DNA of 64,000 nt from Garcia nutans. Taxonomy: Eukaryota; Streptophyta; Magnoliopsida; Malpighiales; Euphorbiaceae. The notes below the pieces were generated by a model that was not told where the DNA came from, searched no databases, and was given only the letters and a program-made list of their open reading frames with translations. The translations under genes and the position numbers were made by a program. The stretch lies in assembly GCA_947685225.1 (NCBI GenBank), contig CANTUV010000024.1, positions 56,758,001 through 56,822,000 of the forward strand, written 5' to 3'. Shown here in pieces: positions 21,698 to 32,678 of this stretch. The stretch's first letter is position 1, and each line of letters starts with the position of its first letter.

Positions 21698-24600
21698 ATG
21701 CAGAAGCAACCAGATGCTTTGGCAGTCATAGCTGGTACTTTTTCTTTATTTGATATTTCAGTACTTGCTTTGATTGATCCTGGATCCACACATTCATATA
21801 TTAGTGCATCTGTTTTGCCTGTGTCTAAATTGCATGTTGAATCCCTAGGATTTGATGTATTGGTGACAAATCCTTTAGGGCATAGTGTGATTGTTAGCAA
21901 GGTGCACCGAGATAGTGCAGTAGTGGTACAAGGTGAGGAGTTTCTTGGAGATTTAATTGAAATGCCTTTTAAGGAATATGATGTGATTCTAGGCATGGAT
22001 TGGTTATCTAGACATGGAGCTGTGGTAGATTGTAAAAAGAAGATTGTTACTTTGAGAACTGGTGATGGAGGAGAGGTGATAGTATCTAGAGAGCAAGGAC
22101 AGCTAGCATCCTTGTTTGTTTCAGCCGTTGCAGCTAGGAGGTTGATTAGAAAAGGGTGTGATGCTTATCTTGCTCATGTGGTGGATACTAGAGCACGGGC
22201 TTCTCAAATTGATAGTATACCCACAGTTGCAGAGTTCCCAGATGTGTTTCCAGAGGAGTTGCCAGGGTTGCCTCCTGAGAGAGAGGTGGAGTTTGGTATT
22301 GAAATATTGCCTGGTACCACTCCTATCTCTATTACTCCTTATAGAATGGCACCAGCTGAACTGAGAGAGTTAAAGGTGCAGTTGCAGGAGTTGTTGGATA
22401 AAGGATTTATTCGCCCCAATGTTTCTCCTTGGGGAGCTCCTGTGTTGTTTGTAAAGAAAAAGGATGGTACTATGAGATTGTGTATCGATTATAGGCAATT
22501 GAACAAAGTGACTATTAAAAATAAATATCCTTTGCCTAGAATTGATGATCTCTTTGATCAATTGAAGGGTGCAGCAGTGTTTTCCAAGATCGATTTGAGA
22601 TCAGGGTACCATCAGTTGAGGGTCAGAGTTGAAGATGTTCCTAAAACAGCCTTCAGTACCAGGTATGGGCATTATGAGTTTCTAGTTATGCCTTTTGGTT
22701 TGACGAATGCACCTGCAGCTTTTATGGATTTGATGAATAGGGTGTTTAGGCCCTATCTGGATCAGTTTGTGGTAGTTTTTATTGATGATATTTTGGTGTA
22801 TTCGCGCAATGAGGAGGAACATAACAAGCATCTGCGGATTGTGTTGCAAATTTTGAGAGAGAAGCAATTGTTTGCTAAATTGTCGAAGTGTGAGTTTTGG
22901 CTTGACCAAGTAACTTTTCTCGGTCATATAGTTTCAGCAGAGGGTATTAGAGTTGATCCGAGTAAAGTTGAAGCTATTTTGAATTGGAGTCCACCAAAGT
23001 CTGTGACGGAAGTTAGAAGTTTTCTGGGTTTGGCAGGCTATTACCAACGGTTTGTGAAAGGGTTTTCTTTGATAGCTACTCCACTCACCAGATTGCTTCG
23101 AAAGGGAGTTAGATTTGTGTGGACAGACCAGTGTCAAGCTAGTTTTGAACAGTTGAAAGAAATGTTGACTCAAGCACCGATTCTTACTTTACCTGTGGAA
23201 GGTAAACCATATGTGATTTACAGTGATGCTTCACATAGTGGTTTGGGTTGTGTTTTGATGCAAGAAGGTAAAGTAATAGCTTATGCTTCTCGGCAGTTAA
23301 AACCGCATGAGCTCAATTATCCGACCCATGATTTGGAGCTAGCAGCCATTGTGTTTGCATTGAAGATTTGGAGACACTATTTGTTTGGGGAGAAATGTTT
23401 CATTTATACAGACCATAAGAGTTTAAAATATTTGGGTGTCCAAAGAGAGCTCAATCTTCGACAGAGGAGATGGTTGGAGTTGATTAAAGACTACGACTGT
23501 TTGATTGATTATCATCCAGGTAAAGCAAATGTTGTTGCTGATGCCTTAAGTCAGAAGTCTTTAGCATGTTTGACTGTGTATTCGCTCTCGTTGCTTGTTG
23601 AGTTGAGAGCATTGCATGCCAGCTTTATATCTTGCGATGATGGTGCATTGTTGGCACAGTTGCAATTAAAACCAGTTTTGTTGGATCATATCAAAGAGGC
23701 TCAGTGGGCTGATGAGAAAATTCAGAAGATTGTTTCAGATTGTCAGAATGGGAAGAGTAAAGATTTTATTGTGAGAGGTGATGGGAGTCTTTGGTTTAAG
23801 AACAGATTGTGTGTACCTGATGATGCAAATTTGAAAAGAATCATTTTAGAAGAAGCACATCAATCAATATTTGCTATGCATCCGGGTAATACAAAGATGT
23901 ATCATGATTTGAAACAATATTATTGGTGGTCTGGTTTGAAGAGAGACATTGCAGATTTTGTGTCCAAATGTCTCACCTGTCAGAGGGTAAAAGCGGAGCA
24001 TCAGGTTCCAACAGGATTACTTCACCCTTTGTCAATGCCTGAATGGAAATGGGAAAGAGTGACAATGGATTTTGTGTCTGGTTTGCCATTGACACAAAGG
24101 AAACATGATGCTATTTGGGTGATTGTTGATAGGCTGACTAAGACAGCTCATTTTCTTCCAGTTCGGATGGATTACTCTTTAGAGAGGTTAGCTGAGCTGT
24201 ATATTCATGAGATTGTGAAGTTGCATGGTGTCCCAACTTCTATAGTGTCTGATCGAGATCCCCGATTTACTTCAAGATTTTGGAAGAGTTTACATGGTGC
24301 TTTGGGTTCTCGATTACACTTCAGCACTGCTTTCCATCCGCAGTCAGATGGGCAGTCAGAGAAAGTGATACAGATTATCGAGGATATGTTGAGAAGCTGT
24401 GTCATTGATTTCTCTGGAAGTTGGGATAGATTCTTGCCACTTGTGGAATTTTCTTACAATAACAGTCATCAATCCAGCATTGGTATGGCACCATTCGAAG
24501 CATTGTATGGTAGACGGTGTAGGACACCTCTATGTTGGAGTGAACTTGGTGAAGGTAAGTTAATTGGTCTTGATTTGGTTAAAGAAACTGAGGAAAGAGT

Positions 24601-25108
24601 GAAAGTGATTCGAGATAGGTTGAAAACAGCTTCAGATCGACAGAAGTCTTATTCAGATTTGAAGAGGAGAGACATTGAGTATAATGTGGGAGATAAAGTA
24701 TTTTTGAAAGTATCTCCTTGGAAAAAGATTTTGAGGTTTGGTCGGAAAGGGAAATTGAGTCCTCGTTTCATTGGACCGTATGAAGTTTTGGAAAGAGTTG
24801 GGCCAGTTGCTTATCGGCTTGCTTTGCCACCTAAGTTGGATAGGATCCATAATGTATTTCATGTTTCTATGTTGAGAAGGTACAGGTCGGATCCATCTCA
24901 TGTTTTGACAATTGAATCTATCGAAGTGAGTCCTGATCTGACATTTGAAGAAGAACCAGTTGCTATTTTGGCACGTGAAGTGAAAGAGTTAAGAAATAAG
25001 AAAGGGCCCCTTGTGAAGGTTCTATGGAAGAATCATGGAAGAGAAGACGCAACTTGGGAGAGTGAGCAAACAATGCGAGATCAATATCCTCAGTTGTTTC
25101 AGACTTGA
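21698..25108 (+). CDS. pol: Chromovirus A Pol: protease, RT, RNase H, integrase, chromodomain
   Basis: An open frame of about 1,137 residues, counted from 21695, in frame with gag; the ATG at 21698 is only a convenient start. Protease: LIDPGSTHSY (residue about 28). RT: YRMAPAEL (about 216) to the catalytic FVVVFIDDILVY (Asp about 364-365). RNase H: IYSDASHSGLG (Asp about 511) and FIYTDHKSLKYL. Integrase: H2C2 finger (His about 722, HPG ... CLTCQRV), then Asp about 792 (TMDFVSGLPL), Asp about 853 (VSDRDPRF) and Glu about 889 (DGQSEKVIQ), an exact DD35E spacing. The GPY/F module FIGPYEVLERVGPVAYRL is followed by a C-terminal chromodomain (about 1070-1135: VKVLWKNHGREDATWE). The chromodomain makes it a chromovirus; it may direct integration to marked chromatin. 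Every catalytic residue I can place is present. Confidence 0.95.
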   Translation: MQKQPDALAVIAGTFSLFDISVLALIDPGSTHSYISASVLPVSKLHVESLGFDVLVTNPLGHSVIVSKVHRDSAVVVQGEEFLGDLIEMPFKEYDVILGMDWLSRHGAVVDCKKKIVTLRTGDGGEVIVSREQGQLASLFVSAVAARRLIRKGCDAYLAHVVDTRARASQIDSIPTVAEFPDVFPEELPGLPPEREVEFGIEILPGTTPISITPYRMAPAELRELKVQLQELLDKGFIRPNVSPWGAPVLFVKKKDGTMRLCIDYRQLNKVTIKNKYPLPRIDDLFDQLKGAAVFSKIDLRSGYHQLRVRVEDVPKTAFSTRYGHYEFLVMPFGLTNAPAAFMDLMNRVFRPYLDQFVVVFIDDILVYSRNEEEHNKHLRIVLQILREKQLFAKLSKCEFWLDQVTFLGHIVSAEGIRVDPSKVEAILNWSPPKSVTEVRSFLGLAGYYQRFVKGFSLIATPLTRLLRKGVRFVWTDQCQASFEQLKEMLTQAPILTLPVEGKPYVIYSDASHSGLGCVLMQEGKVIAYASRQLKPHELNYPTHDLELAAIVFALKIWRHYLFGEKCFIYTDHKSLKYLGVQRELNLRQRRWLELIKDYDCLIDYHPGKANVVADALSQKSLACLTVYSLSLLVELRALHASFISCDDGALLAQLQLKPVLLDHIKEAQWADEKIQKIVSDCQNGKSKDFIVRGDGSLWFKNRLCVPDDANLKRIILEEAHQSIFAMHPGNTKMYHDLKQYYWWSGLKRDIADFVSKCLTCQRVKAEHQVPTGLLHPLSMPEWKWERVTMDFVSGLPLTQRKHDAIWVIVDRLTKTAHFLPVRMDYSLERLAELYIHEIVKLHGVPTSIVSDRDPRFTSRFWKSLHGALGSRLHFSTAFHPQSDGQSEKVIQIIEDMLRSCVIDFSGSWDRFLPLVEFSYNNSHQSSIGMAPFEALYGRRCRTPLCWSELGEGKLIGLDLVKETEERVKVIRDRLKTASDRQKSYSDLKRRDIEYNVGDKVFLKVSPWKKILRFGRKGKLSPRFIGPYEVLERVGPVAYRLALPPKLDRIHNVFHVSMLRRYRSDPSHVLTIESIEVSPDLTFEEEPVAILAREVKELRNKKGPLVKVLWKNHGREDATWESEQTMRDQYPQLFQT

Positions 25109-25141
25109 TTTCAGGTAATTTCGAGGACGAAATTTCTTTTT

Positions 25142-25154
25142 AGAGGGGGAGAAT
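25142..25154 (+). other. Polypurine tract, chromovirus A
   Basis: AGAGGGGGAGAAT directly precedes the 3' LTR start at 25155; the same stretch precedes the 3' LTR of copy C. Confidence 0.9.
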
Positions 25155-27891
25155 TGTAATATCCTAAAGTGTGCCCTAGAAGTACTGATGTAATTGTTGA
25201 GTGATTTGAATTAATGTATATGTATTATGGTAAAGGAAAAGTTTGTTTAAGGTAATGTATATGTTGTTTATATGATAATATATATAACATATACATAGGT
25301 CAAATGTGTGGTCAAGGGAAGAAGATATTTTCATTTGAGATTTGTGAAATGACTTATTAGGATAAGTGTGTTAAAGGAAATCAAAACATATGGTAGAAGG
25401 GTGTTTAGGTAATTGCTAAAGTTGATATACTTGGTGGAGATTTAAAGAGAAGTTTGACTTTGTTTCTTTGTGTTTTTCTTCTTCTTTTCCTTTGTTGTTA
25501 GCCGGCTCCTCCATAGACAAGAGAAAGCAAGAGAGCAAAATAGGATCTTGATGTTCTATGCTCAAATTGAAGGAAGATCTAAGTGATCAAGTTGGTGATT
25601 CAAGAAGTTTCATTACTTTGGTAAGTCCTCTTTTGATTTCTTTGTTTATTTGAAGTCTTGATTGAGTTTGATAGATTTTTAAGAGTGTGTTGATTGATTT
25701 TAATATGTTTAAGAGTGTTTGATGGATTTGATCATGGATTTTATAGATGGATTGAAGAAAAGAGTAAGTTGATTGGAAGAGATGGTGTTGTGTTTGTGCT
25801 TAGAGTTTGAGATGTTATTTGTATTTTGTGTTTAATGTAAGTGTGAAGTTGTTTTGGTGTTTTTGTGAGTTTAAGTGGTTTTTGGGTATGTTTTGTTAAG
25901 TTTGTTTGAAGAGGATGTTGGTGAAAAGAAGTGTTTTATTGGGGGTTTGGTTGTTTTGGCCGGATTCTGGATTTTTAGTCTGACACGCCCGGGAGCACGT
26001 CCAGATTCTTAGGCGTGTCAATTGTGTTGGAGGCAGTAGGTGTTGCACGACCAGTAACACGCCCGTGTTATTGAGCGTGACATAGCTACTGTGAGATTAG
26101 AAAATTGACACGGCCATGAGCACGTTCATGATATTGGACGTGTTGTTATTTTTTAGAGGCAGAAGGTATTACACGCCCAATGACACGACCATGGTTCTGA
26201 GCGTGTAAAAGCTACTGTGTTGTGGAATTAGGGCACGGTCAGGGACACGCCCGTGTGGGTGAACGTGTCATGTTTAGGGTTTGCCCTAGTTTACTCTTAA
26301 ATTGTTTATCTCTTGTGGATCCCTAAGCAAGTGTATGTTATTATTTTTGGATTAGGTTTTGAAAGAAGGTGAGTTGCCCTAATTTGGGAAGTGAAGAATC
26401 TTGGAAAAAGGGAAAGTGTTTAGAGTTGTGTGAATTGTGATTGAGGTAAGTACAAACCATGCATTGTTGCATACATTCATTTGATATGGCATTATATATA
26501 TATCTAGTTAATGTTATGTTTTGCACCTTGTGAATCTTGTGCAACATAGTGTGCTGTATGTGTAACGATGAATTGCTTTGATAAGAAATAAATATTATGG
26601 GTTATAATGAGATAAATGATATGATTGAATGATGATAATCTTGATGTGATGAAAAGCCATGATTGTTGGCAATGGTGATGGGCATGAATTATAATTAAGG
26701 CATGTATGCCTATGAGATGATGATGTTTAATGTGTTTGGTTATGTATACTTGAAAAATGAAATGTGATCTTGTGAAATGAGACATGATGATTCAAAGGTG
26801 ATGAGAAGCCATTGTGAGTGGCTATGATTATACAAATGAAATTGATGAGGCATGATTGCCTATTGGATTATGAGATACAAATTGAGAAAGAGAATGATAA
26901 AAGATTAATGAAATAATTGTATGTTTAATATGTTATTCAGTTTCAGAGTTCTGGATTTGGGTGGCATGCCTATGAAATTATGAAAGGTAACAGTCTTGCC
27001 GGGTTGAGGATATCTTCAATTTGAGTTGAATTGAGGTCCAAGAGACTGGGTCTGTTACACTATGAGAATTGTGATTATGAGATATATGATTGGTAACAGT
27101 CTTGCCGGGTTGAGGATCTCCTCAAGCTTGTTGAGTTGATGGTCCAAGAGACTGGGTCTGTTACACTATCCATGGATAGAGATCTCTATATATGTGTTGC
27201 CTACGGGCTTGATTATTGTGATTATGAACCAAAGCAGCAACTCTGAATTATGAATATCGTATTAAATACTTGTTGGGCCCATAGGTGTCTATGTTATATG
27301 GATGTCATGAATGATGTTGTAATGTTATGAGATAATGTAATGAAATGTTAGCATTACTTAAATGATGAAATGTAATACTTATGAAATATTGTATATTGAG
27401 TATGATTTTTATTGTTTGAATGTATATCATTGATATTGATATAGCATAATGGCATTATGGTTTGTACTACTGAGTTGTTGGCTCAGCGCGATTATGATTC
27501 ATCGCGCAGGTGATAGAGGTGATAGAGTTGAGGCGGAGGATTCCTCTAGACATAGTTGAGTTGTTTTGATTGTGAAGAGTTGGATTGAAGCTTAAAGATC
27601 AGAGAGTCAAGCTGCCAATCATGTATATATATTTCATATTTTGTAATTTTTGGGGTTCAATGTATTTGTATTTGTAAATTTTGAATGTAACTTCCGTTGC
27701 GTATTAAAGAAATGTTTTTATCTATTGTGTCTTAAAATTCTCATTTAAACCTTTAGTATTTCTTAAATTTTTATTTTTACTTTAAATGTGATTTGTGTAT
27801 TTTGTAAAGTATATCATTTCTATATTCGGTATACGTATGATACGATCGTATAAGCATGCTTTGTACGTATATGGGATATAGGGGTGTTACA
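25155..27891 (+). repeat. Chromovirus A 3' LTR
   Basis: 2737 bp, the same length as the 5' LTR. Differences are nearly all single substitutions. Several in the palindrome cluster keep the CACGCCC form here where the 5' LTR has CACGACC, CACGGCC or CACGCCA. Palindromes lie at about 25981-26270, minisatellite units at about 26986-27168. Confidence 0.97.
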
Positions 27892-27896
27892 ACAAA

Positions 27897-28469
27897 TCAA
27901 CCTCAAACACACCAAAATTAACCATACATAACTACACCAACCATCCACCAAACTCATAAACACAACTCAAAAGAAAACAAATAAACAAGTTGGAAACTTA
28001 CAAAAAGTGAAGAAAATCCTTAAAACTCCAACTTGATCTCTTAAAATCCTTCAATTTCTTAAGTTAGGAAGCAACAAAACCTCTCTTCCCTCTTGACTAT
28101 GGTGATGGCCGGCCTCTTGGAGAAGAAAGAAGAAGATGATAAAAAGTCAAACCACTCACTACTCACAAACCTCTTAAACCACACAAAAACCCTCTTTAAA
28201 TCACCTCTAAGTATTAATATATTATAATATTATAAATATAAAATATCATCTTCCACTCACAATTAATTTCTATTTTAAATAATTTAATATATCATTTGAC
28301 CAACTCAACTTGTTGACTTGTATATGTTGTATATATCTCTATATATGCAACATATACACACTCCTTCCTCTTATCTTTTCACTTAATCATATATTCACTT
28401 TAAAATCATTTAATTCAATTTCAACAATTAGCATTTTTAAAATTTTAGGGTATTATTTGGGATATTACA
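27897..28469 (-). repeat. Chromovirus B 5' LTR, 5' portion
   Basis: Continues the B LTR after the insertion of A and ends (plus strand) TTTGGGATATTACA, the reverse complement of the LTR start TGTAATATCCCAAA. The TSD copy of A lies at 27892-27896. Confidence 0.9.
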
Positions 28470-28495
28470 CGTTCCAATGAACCAGGCGTTATGGG
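28470..28495 (+). repeat. 26-bp remnant resembling a Tat LTR between two chromoviruses
   Basis: Resembles the stretch at about 43403-43430 in the Tat solo LTR (shared CCAATGAAC and GGCG words). It lies exactly between the LTR end of B and the LTR start of C. It may be the original target, possibly a piece of the Tat LTR cut at 4785. The similarity is short. Confidence 0.4.
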
Positions 28496-31261
28496 TGTAA
28501 TATCCCAAAGTGTGCCCTAGGAGTTTTGATATAATTGTTGTTTTATTTGAATTAAAATGTATATGTGTAATTGGAAAGAGAAAAGAATTTAAAAGAGAGT
28601 GTATATGTTGTATATATGGAAATATATATAACATATATACAAGTCAAATGGATGGTCAAAGGAAGAAGATATTTATTTTGTTAATTATGAAATTACTAAA
28701 AAGGGCATGTAAGTGAATGTAAGTTAAAATAAATAGATGAGGGTATTTAAGTAATTTTCTTTTTTGAAATGCTTGGTGGAGGTTTAAAGAGATGAGAAGT
28801 TTGACTTTGTCTCTTTCACTTGTTCATTTTCTTCTCTTTCCCTTTTGTTGGCCGGCCATCCAAAGCAAGAGAGCAAGAGTGAGTTTCATTTGTTCCAAAC
28901 TCAAAATTGAAGGAGTTTTCAAGAGATTAAGTTGGAAATTCAAGAAGTTCATTTTTGGTAAGTTTTACCTTGATTTCTCTTGTTCTATTTGGAATTTTGT
29001 TTGAGTTTGATGGAGTGTTGTTGATGGATGGAGTGTGTTTGTGTATGGTGTGTGTAAAAGTGTTGAAATGGAATTAAGGATAAGAAGTTAGGTTGGTGTT
29101 GGTGATGGAAGAGTAAGAGTTGTGTTTAGTGAAGTTGAAATTTTTCTGTTTTACAATTAGTAAATGCTGTGACTTGTATGATTTTTAATTAAATATAGAA
29201 AAAATGTTCTTGAAGTGAATTTTTGATATGTTGTGCCTCTATGAGTCTAGAATGACTGAAAAATATGTTGATTCGATTTTGGAATGGTTATGATTTTGGA
29301 AAGATTATTTTTATTAGACCTGTTCCAGCAGGTACCTTAACTGAGACAGCTATCTTTCAGGATTTTTAATAAAATGTAGAAAAAAATATCCAATTGAATT
29401 TTGGATATGTTGTTGCTTAGTGAGTCTAGTATTTGAGAAAAATAATTTGGAACCACGTTGATTGAATTTAATTTATGGAATTCACAAAGTTCAGAACTGC
29501 TGCCAAGATGCAGGGCAATTGGGGCAGTCTGGTTGGGTGAACTATTTGACCAAGATTTTGTGTTAAAATTAAGTTCTGTAAAAATTTTAGAGTTTTTAGT
29601 CAAGTAGATTATTTTATACAATTTTTCAAAATAAGGATAAAGTGGAGTCTAAAACCAGAATTTACTATTCATATGGTCATTTTGCTAATATTCCTTTTGG
29701 ATTAGGTTGTGAAGAGGTTGAATTGCCCTAACCTAAGTGTTGAGGATTCTTGGAAGAGTAAGTGTATAGATTGGTGTGAGTTGGTTTTAATGTAAGTACA
29801 AACTACATTATTGCATACATTCATATGATGTTGAGACTTAACATACATTTGATTGTAAATGTGTTAAGAAATCTAATGCATTGTTAATGCATATTAATAA
29901 TGTATGTTTGGTATAATGTGAATGTTGTGATGAGGATGTAAAATGTGTGTTAATGCCATTGGTTATAATGATGTAAATAAGATGATTGAAGCATGTTTGT
30001 CTATATGATGATGAAATGAAATATGAGATATGAAATGTGAAAGATGTGAGGTGAAAGATGCGATGTTATAATGAAATATGAAATGTGAATTGAAACATGA
30101 TAAAATGTGAAGCCATAGTTGTTGGCTATGACAATGCAAATGAAATAATTGAGGCATAGTTGCCTAGTTGATTGTGGAATATGAAATGAGAAATGAAATG
30201 AAAAGAGTTTAATAAAGAAATAAATGAAATGATTTGTGTGCCTAATATGTTATTCAATTTTCAGAGTTCTGGGTTTGGTGGCATGCCTATGAATCACTGG
30301 ATAGGTGAAATGACCTGGTCGTAAGCCGATTCCAGTTGGAAAATGTGAAATGTGATGTTTTTGGGGTGAAATGACCGGGTCGTAAACCTCAAAAACAAAT
30401 TATTGAAACTAGATTGAGTGAAATGACTGGGTCGTAAGCTCAAATCTAGTTGATTATCCATGGATAAATATATTGATGATTGTGATTATGGACCAAAGCA
30501 GTAACTCTGAACTTTGAATAACATATTAGTGTATTTTGGGCCCATGCTTGTCTTTGTTTTCAATGTGAATCATGAATGTTTTGATTAATTATTAAATAAT
30601 GTAAGATTGTGAAATATAATATTCTTTTGAATTGTTTATGAAACTTGATTGTGTGAGATTGGCATTGCATTGAGGCATAATATTATTGTTGTTTGTATCA
30701 CTAAGCCGTGGGCTTAGCGCGATTGTGGTTCATCACGCAGGTGACAGGGAAGAACCAGAAAGTTCCTCTAGGCCGAGTCGAGTCTAGATTTTGAAGTGTG
30801 ATTAGTGGGCTTAAAGATCGAAGACTGACTGCCAAACATGTATAAATTTTATGTTTTGTAAAAGTAAAGTTTTGATGTATATGAATTTGTACATATTGTT
30901 ACTTTCCGCTGCATAGTGAACAAATATTTTATCTACTGTGTTTCATAATAAACCTGTACTTTATTTTGTACTAGAAGTGTAAATCCTTTTTGCAGGCTGT
31001 AGTTGAGGTTATAAGGGGGATTTATTGGGAGTGTACTGAGAATGATTTTGTTTGCATTGGTTTGTGTAAAAAAATGTTTTCAAAAATCAGAAAAAAAAAA
31101 CCAGTTTTGTCGACACTTGGGATTCAATTTCTAGGCGAAACTATGGCAAAATTTCTGTAAAAATCGAAACTAAAATTTGACTAAGTAAAATTGGTAGCAA
31201 CATTAGGATAGTGTGGCGCCTCTACTCAGCTTACACACTTAGGTCGGGAAGGGGTGTTACA
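28496..31261 (+). repeat. Chromovirus C 5' LTR
   Basis: TGTAATATCCCAAAGTG...GGAAGGGGTGTTACA, 2766 bp. Contains three GTGAAATGACCGGGTCGTAAGC-type units (about 30300-30440) and the GCGCGATTG segment (about 30716). Compared with the 3' copy and the solo LTR at 49549-52310 it lacks about 43 bp near 29563, so the deletion arose in this LTR. Small reading frames (28510-29004, 29337-29621) are non-coding. Confidence 0.93.
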
Positions 31262-31266
31262 ATTTT

Positions 31267-31279
31267 TGGTATCAGAGCC
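31267..31279 (+). other. Primer binding site (tRNA-iMet), chromovirus C
   Basis: TGGTATCAGAGCC, 5 bp after the LTR end. Confidence 0.9.
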
Positions 31280-31428
31280 TAGGTTTGAGATTCTCAACCT
31301 AGGTCAATTGTAAGAAAAAGAATATTTTGATTTTTAAAGTGGGTTTTTGAGTAAAATACATGTTTCGGTATGGCAGTCTTTGATCTTTAATGAGGAATAT
31401 TCTGCTGTGTTTGCAGATATAGGTAGAG

Positions 31429-32678
31429 ATGGCATCTCATTCACGACAGTCTGTTGAGGGTAGTGCGGAAAGTGTAGCTCCTGAAGAGAGTAGAGATGGA
31501 GCTAGGATTGAGAGGGTTAGTGAGGCACCTGTTTCTGTGCCAGAGAGATCAGCTGCTGAGGAGGCTCCGCCGGGTTGGTTAAGGCATATGGTAGAACTAT
31601 AAAGGGGAGCTCCAGTGCAGCCATCACCACCACCACCACAGCCTCAGATGCCGGTAAGACATTATGACAAGTTAAGAAAATATGGGGCTGAAGATTTCTT
31701 GGGCACTACCGATCCTGCAGTGGCTGAGCAGGGGTTGGATAAGGTGCAGAGAATATTCATTCAGTTGCAAGCCACTTCGGATGAGAAATTTGACTATGCC
31801 AGATTCCTCTTGCAGAAAGATGCCTATGACTGGTGGAAGACGGTTCCTCATGCCATGGATGATCCACCTACATTATCTTATGGTGATTTTCTGAGGGAGT
31901 TCGAGTAGAAATATACTCCAAGGGAGTATAAAGATATTAAGAAGATGGAATTCCTGAATTTGAGGCAAGACAACCGGACGGTAACAAAGTATGAGATTGA
32001 GTATATCCGGTTGAGTCAATATGCCGGGGGAATTATCCCTGATGAAATAGACCGATGCAGAAGATTTGAGGAGGTATTGAGGCCCTCTATCATGTGCATT
32101 ATGGCTGGTTCCCGGTACCAGGATTTTTCTCAGCTTGTTGCAGCAGCTAGAAGTGTTGAGAGAGCACAGGGCATTGCAGCAGCTGCTACTGAGGAAGAGA
32201 CCAGGGTAAGGAGATCCCAGTTTGAGGCAGGGTCTTCATCTATGAAGAGGGGTCGAGGAGGTTTTGTTTCGAGAACCAGTAGAACCCAGAGATAGTCGGG
32301 CAGATCAGTTCAGTATCAGAGGCAGAGGCCGAGATTGACAGTTTCTGTAGCTAGTGCCCCGACTCCAGTGATTCAGAGGTCTACTCCACCTGTATGTGAG
32401 CATTGTGGTAAGACCCATGGGGGTGTTTGTTGGAAGATTGGTGGATCAGCTGGGTGTTTTAGATGTGGGTCACCAGCTCATTTTGTTAGAGATTGTCCTG
32501 AGATGCAGGAGTATAGGCAGGCTGATACTGCAGCTTCTCGACCTAGTGTCAGCAGAGGTGGTCGAGGGGGCAGAGGTTTCAGTAGAGGTGGTAGACCTGG
32601 GTTTAGTCAGAGAGGAGGATCTTCATCCAAGGGCAACAGACCAGATGAGGCCGGATCTTCTCAGAGAGTATATGTGAT
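31429..32678 (+). pseudogene. gag: Chromovirus C gag
   Basis: Begins at the ATG at 31429 (MASHSRQSVEGSAESVAP). It has the same domain order as in A: Pro-rich stretch, YDKLRKYGAEDFLGTTDP, gag core (DAYDWWKTVPHAMDDPP, RLSQYAGGI), Arg/Gly tail and an intact zinc knuckle CFRCGSPAHFVRDC with a preceding CEHCGKTHGGVC. Stops lie at 31600-31602 (TAA), 31906-31908 (TAG) and 32293-32295 (TAG), none at the positions of the three stops in A, so the two copies decayed independently. The frame runs into the nested solo LTR at 32679 and resumes, in phase, in pol at 33971. Confidence 0.92.

Larger units (their letters stand above)
17550..27891 (+). mobile_element. Chromovirus A (Ty3/gypsy, Tekay/Del-like), structurally complete
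   Basis: A full-length 10,342-bp element with two 2737-bp LTRs (17550-20286 and 25155-27891), both TGTAATATCC...GGGGTGTTACA, flanked by the 5-bp target duplication ACAAA (17545-17549 and 27892-27896). It has an iMet primer site, gag-pol in one frame and a polypurine tract. It inserted into the LTR of the older, same-family element B. I count by eye about 40 LTR differences (roughly 1.5%), so insertion is recent on an evolutionary scale, of the order of one million years or less at commonly used plant LTR rates. Pol is open for its full length, but gag has three in-frame stops, so this copy is probably non-autonomous. Confidence 0.97.
4786..28469 (-). mobile_element. Chromovirus B (Ty3/gypsy, Tekay/Del-like), broken and 3'-truncated
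   Basis: On the minus strand the order is 5' LTR (28469-27897 plus 17549-15562), primer site (15554-15542), gag, protease and RT start (to 13323), then, after a nested element, the rest of RT, RNase H and integrase down to 4786. The integrase ends shortly after its second catalytic Asp; the last part of pol, the chromodomain and the 3' LTR are gone. Two younger insertions split it: an Athila-like element (about 6501-13322) in RT and chromovirus A (17550-27891) in the LTR. B is the same family as A by LTR ends and protein sequence but far more degenerate. Confidence 0.85.

Noticed and set aside
21695..25108. Centromere-specific CRM-type chromovirus
   Set aside because: The C-terminus is a chromodomain of the VKVLWKNH...ATWE type with LTRs of 2.7 kb and single-frame gag-pol; this fits Tekay/Del better than CRM, whose elements have a CR motif extending into the LTR. 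A phylogeny would decide.
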